Shown one piece after another: positions 60,520 to 64,000 of a stretch of DNA of 64,000 nt. The number at the start of each line of letters is the position of its first letter. The stretch's first letter is position 1. The notes below the pieces were generated by a model, which worked only from the letters and a program-made list of their open reading frames with translations, was not told the DNA's origin and did no database searches. The position numbers were made by a program, and so were the translations under genes. Origin of the DNA: Aquanectria penicillioides (taxonomy: Eukaryota; Ascomycota; Sordariomycetes; Hypocreales; Nectriaceae); contig PYIU01000009.1 in assembly GCA_003415625.1 (NCBI GenBank), positions 1,488,001-1,552,000 of the forward strand. The letters run 5' to 3'.

Positions 60520-61866
60520 ATGATACAAGACGACGGCGAGCACGCCGCCGCCACCGCTACTTACCAGCCAAAGCTCGCGCTCAACGGCTACCCCACCAAA
60601 CCCGAATGCGCCGGCTCCCCTCCCCGCTCCCTCTACGACGTAAGCCATGAGTTGAGAAGAAAGGTTGAAGCGTTTCTGGACGAGGAACCTGAATCGCCTA
60701 TGCTTCAAAACGTACAAAAACAGGTGCGCGTGGCGATGAAGGTCGTAGAGGAGGCGTTTGTGAGGTACACGTACGTATCTTCTTCTGCTGTGCCTCCAAC
60801 CTTGGATACCTGTCGGACGTTGACGATTTCGCCCGTAGACCTGAACAGATCTCTATTTCATACAATGGGGGGAAAGATTGTACGTATCCCCCGACCTGCG
60901 ACTTCCATTTGTGGGACATTAGGAGAGCCATGGCGAACCCCCGCTCATGAGATTCGTTGGAGCAATCGCTGACCTGACACCTGATTACCGCAGGCCTCGT
61001 GCTCCTTATCTTGATCCTCGCCTGTCTAGCACGGCGATTCCCGCCACCTTCCAAGACCTCAACCAACGGAAAAATCTCGAACGGATCTACTGATGCCGCA
61101 CCCTTCCCGGACAAGCTGCAGTCCGTCTACATCGTTTGCGCGCACCCCTTTCCCGAAGTCGACGAATTTGTCGCCTCGTCCGGCGCAGAATACCACTTGG
61201 ATGTCGTGCGATACGCGTTGCCTATGAAGCAAGGGTTGGAGCTGTATCTTATAGAACGCCCGAGTGTAGAAGCCGTCTTTGTAGGAACCCGGAGGACCGA
61301 TCCACACGGGGAGAAACTAAGACATTTTGATCCGACGGACGCGGGGTGGCCGGCTTTCATGCGGGTGCACCCTGTGATCGATTGGCATTACGGTACGTAT
61401 TTCTCGGTATGCAAAATTCCCCTTTTCGGGTATCTCTTGAGCGGAGTGTGGAGTTGCAGGCTCTTGAGGCAATCAGGTTTTATGACGTTCTACTTCACCG
61501 CACATGTCGCAATGGCTAATAACATGAGAGTTGAAACAGCTGAGATTTGGGCGGTGAGCATCAGCCCCCGACTTTCTGGCTGTCCAAGGGCGGCCAAGTG
61601 GTTGGGGAAGAAAGGCTAACGATATGCTAGTTTATTCGACATTTGGAGATTCCTTATTGCTCCTTGTACGACCAGGTAAGTCTGGTGCAGCCCACGTGGA
61701 GGGAGGCGTTGTGCTGACGCTTGCGCAGGGCTATACAAGTCTAGGTGGAACACGAGATACCCATCCGAACCCCCATTTAAAGAAGGATGGCGATGACGGC
61801 GACGGTTTCCGCCCGGCCTACGAGTTGACGGAGGACGGTGAAGAACGGCTGGGCCGGGATCGATGA
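60520..61866 (+). CDS. FAD1: FAD synthetase (FMN adenylyltransferase), six exons
   Basis: Transfers AMP from ATP to FMN, the last step of FAD synthesis; a member of the PAPS-reductase-like fold. Exons: 60520-60770, 60839-60879, 60994-61392, 61540-61553, 61631-61675 and 61729-61866, totalling 295 residues. All five introns (68, 114, 147, 77 and 53 nt) are GT-AG, and only this set keeps the frame. It starts MIQDDGEHAAATATYQP in good context (caccATG). Exon 2 (41 nt) carries the nucleotide-binding loop SISYNGGKDC. Exon 3 has the core and substrate-side motifs (VDEFVASSGAEYHLDVVRY, FVGTRRTDPHGEKL). The 14-nt exon 4 and 45-nt exon 5 encode AEIWA and FIRHLEIPYCSLYDQ. The last exon begins GYTSLGGTRDTHPNP, the family's conserved end motif. 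Size matches yeast Fad1. Confidence 0.94.
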
Positions 61867-63014
61867 TAGCATTACGGGGCGGGATTTGTCTGTAATCTTT
61901 TTTTTATCCACCGCTGGGGCTCTTACTCTGCCGGAGAAGAGTGATGTCGTCCCACTTTTGTACCATTACCAGTGGCCAGGCATCGAAATCGGGGACCGAA
62001 GAAGTGGGAGAGCGCGGCTGATGTCAGGCTGTCTGTGTGTACCTACCTTGTAAGTTGTGCCTGTAAATCGGGTAGTACGTACTAGGCAGGAGGGATTGAG
62101 GAATTTCTGGAAGTAAAGTCAAGCTTCCTCGACCCATTTTCCCCCTGGCATTGGTGGAACGGGTTGTGGGAGGCGGCCGAGTGGTACGTGCATGGACTAC
62201 GTACAGTATTCGCACCCGCGATGGTCATTCAAGTCACTGACAAGCCCGCCATCCATCGATGAAGCACCACGCCACGTCTCGAGAGGGACAGAGGACAGAG
62301 GACAGGAAGCTCTAAGCGCGGCTCGCCCTAGGCGACTGGGTGACGGACTGACTGGGATTCGATGGATGGGCGGCTCCATCAAAATCCAAGCCGTTTTCAG
62401 GGTCCACGTCCACATCCCGTCCAGGACCAGGGGAAATGAGCCGCCAAGAACCGAGGGTCCCGTGACCCCACACGCCTGGGCTACCCTTGACTGAGCTGGA
62501 CCACAATGGGCGGTCCTGGGTGCATCCAACGCAGGCTGGACAGGTGTGGCCCACCCCTGGCGAGGGCCTCTGACAGCTCGGTAACCATCCACGTTGTGCA
62601 TCGACTGGCCGTCAACACGCCCGAGAACGCGAGCCAGAGGTCTTTGCGCCTCTGGTATTGGCTCTATCTGGGGGATTGTCTGGGGTAGGGGGCCATGGGA
62701 GCACAAGGATTGATAAAGCCCGGCCTGGTCGATGGACCGCTGGGAGCGCCGTTTATTTGATGCTGAAGAATACAAGTACCACCGTGGTCCTTGAGCCATA
62801 CTCCGTAGATACCTCCATTGCACCTTGGAAAAGTTTGCCCGGGGATTGCCAGCGTCGACAAGCACCAGCAGCAGGGTGTGAGAAAAACTACACGCTCCTG
62901 GGATATACCCTGAGGCAACTCTTACACCACCCGGAACCCACGACGAACCCACGAACCCGCGAGGAACCCGCTTTCAGTCTCGAACGCTCCCCATCCCCAT
63001 CCCCATCCCCGTCG

Positions 63015-63087
<73 letters not shown>

Positions 63088-63923
63088 CTCCGTCTAAAAG
63101 AGCATTGCGTGCGCGCGCGAATTGGACCTAGACCCAGACCCAACCAGAAGAGCCCCATGGAAAAACTTTGACAAAGAAGGCGGCCACCTTGCCTTTCGCT
63201 GGGCTTCTTTTTCTCCTCCCGCCGGTGCTGGCGCTGCCAAGGCACACTGTCCGGGTTGGGCAACTAACGCCTAAACGATTTGGTCATCGCGCCGTGTGCC
63301 GCAATAGGTCGACCGCTGCTCCGGCATGCCCGCAATTCCCACCAGCATCCAAACTCTGTAAACGTCCTTGCGCAGTGCGCGTCTGACAACGAGTCACTGT
63401 GGTGTGCTACTACCTCCCGAGTACTACCACCACCGCCAGTGCCCAGAGTGCCCAGAGTGCCCAAAGCGCCAGTGCACCACGCTCCCAAGCAATCAACTTG
63501 CCGCTACCCAGTCCACACCAGTCCACCAGTCTTCTACCACACACACCACCGCGAGGCACCGCCGCACCGCCGCCGGCGCTCCGATTGTTAGTCTGGTATT
63601 GCTCGGTGAGCATTCTCGTGCGTGGCGTTACTGCTTGCTTCCAATGCCGTACCCAGACTTCGCGCCTGCATGAAACCGACCGAGCCATGATCTAGCGACT
63701 CCAACTTGCACATCTCCGACCCATATTGCATCACACACTCTATCAAGGCCAACGCTCCCTTGCAACGCAAATCACCACTAGTTGACAATCTCTACCACCC
63801 GCCTTCTCCTACAAATCTCCGCCTCAGACCCCGACTTGCTCCCTCAACGTTTACCCGGAGCCACCCTTCTTCAGCTGCCTGACATACTCTACCCGACGAC
63901 GACCCGACAATGCGCCGCAGACC
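61867..63923. other. gene-free region with a long CT tract
   Basis: FAD1 3' flank followed by unassigned DNA. It contains (CT)34 at 63017-63084 and a C/A-rich stretch from 63420 to 63920 that looks like a leader for a gene starting near the right edge. The motif TACTCCGTA occurs at 62799-62807. Confidence 0.5.
63017..63084. repeat. (CT)34 microsatellite
   Basis: Uninterrupted 68-nt CT tract, preceded by a CCCCAT/CCCCGT repeat at 62988-63013. Confidence 0.95.
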
Positions 63924-64000
63924 ATGTTGAAGACGTCGCCTATTCTGTCCACCTCCGCCAATGCCTCGCCGACGACCTTCCGCTATGTGCATCACTCCCC
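63924..64000 (+). CDS. possible 5' end of a gene cut by the window edge
   Basis: An ATG in good context (accATG) opens a frame that stays open to the window end, reading MLKTSPILSTSANASPTTFR and six further residues. The upstream C-rich, AT-poor stretch resembles the leaders seen elsewhere in this window. Only 25 codons are visible and no family can be named. An upstream ATG at 63910 stops after seven codons. Confidence 0.35.
   Translation, partial: MLKTSPILSTSANASPTTFRYVHHS

Noticed and set aside
62197..62952. 251-codon minus-strand frame
   Set aside because: It starts at GTG; low-complexity and without a recognisable domain.
63168..63386. Apparent secreted peptide with a hydrophobic start
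   Set aside because: The frame begins at TTG and has no ATG; the rest is random.

Overview
The window looks like nuclear DNA from a filamentous ascomycete, most likely a Sordariomycete and probably Hypocreales. The evidence is short GT-AG introns of 53-192 nt (two longer or complex ones aside), Pezizomycotina-type proteins including the velvet regulator VeA and an opsin-related membrane protein, and one AT-rich DNA transposon that carries the footprint of repeat-induced point mutation (RIP). No phage, plasmid, bacterial operon or CRISPR features are present. Thirteen protein-coding genes are supported, plus one possible gene running off the right edge. Exon models were built by hand, from splice signals that preserve both reading frame and family similarity.

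Layout. 2.0-13.0 kb is a housekeeping block: mitochondrial Phe-tRNA synthetase (-), dicarboxylate carrier DIC1 (+), RNA polymerase II subunit RPB3 (-), U3 processome WD protein SOF1 (+) and a 6-phosphofructo-2-kinase/fructose-2,6-bisphosphatase (-). These alternate between divergent and convergent pairs. 13.0-19.2 kb has no recognisable gene. 19.2-23.2 kb holds the tRNA adenosine deaminase subunit TAD3 (+) and ribonuclease H1 (+). 23.2-30.5 kb is gene-free and ends in the pyrimidine-rich leader of a large SPT23/MGA2-type membrane-bound transcription factor (+, 30.6-34.8 kb). 36.4-41.3 kb holds an unrecognised Arg/Ser-rich protein (-) and veA (-). 41.3-53.3 kb is a gene desert containing a complete 2,076-bp Tc1/mariner-pogo-type transposon (47,202-49,277) and a candidate SINE. 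53.3-61.9 kb holds an opsin-related protein (-), the GID-complex subunit GID5/VID28 (-) and FAD synthetase FAD1 (+).

There is no single pathway here. The genes cover core information processing (RPB3, SOF1, TAD3, RNase H1, mitochondrial PheRS), metabolism and its control (DIC1, FAD1, PFK-2/FBPase-2 and GID5, whose complex in yeast degrades gluconeogenic enzymes) and environmental or developmental regulation (SPT23/MGA2, VeA, ORP).

The most notable observations are these. (i) The transposon has 80-bp inverted repeats that differ only by transitions, a TA target duplication and a transposase body destroyed by RIP-like mutation. (ii) DIC1 has a 5-nt microexon and FAD1 a 14-nt microexon. (iii) An exact 72-bp tandem duplication covers the stop codon of the opsin-related gene. 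(iv) Apparent one-base deletions at G/C homopolymers break three otherwise conserved genes, which probably reflects the sequencing rather than biology. No clear candidate for a wholly undescribed biological system was found.
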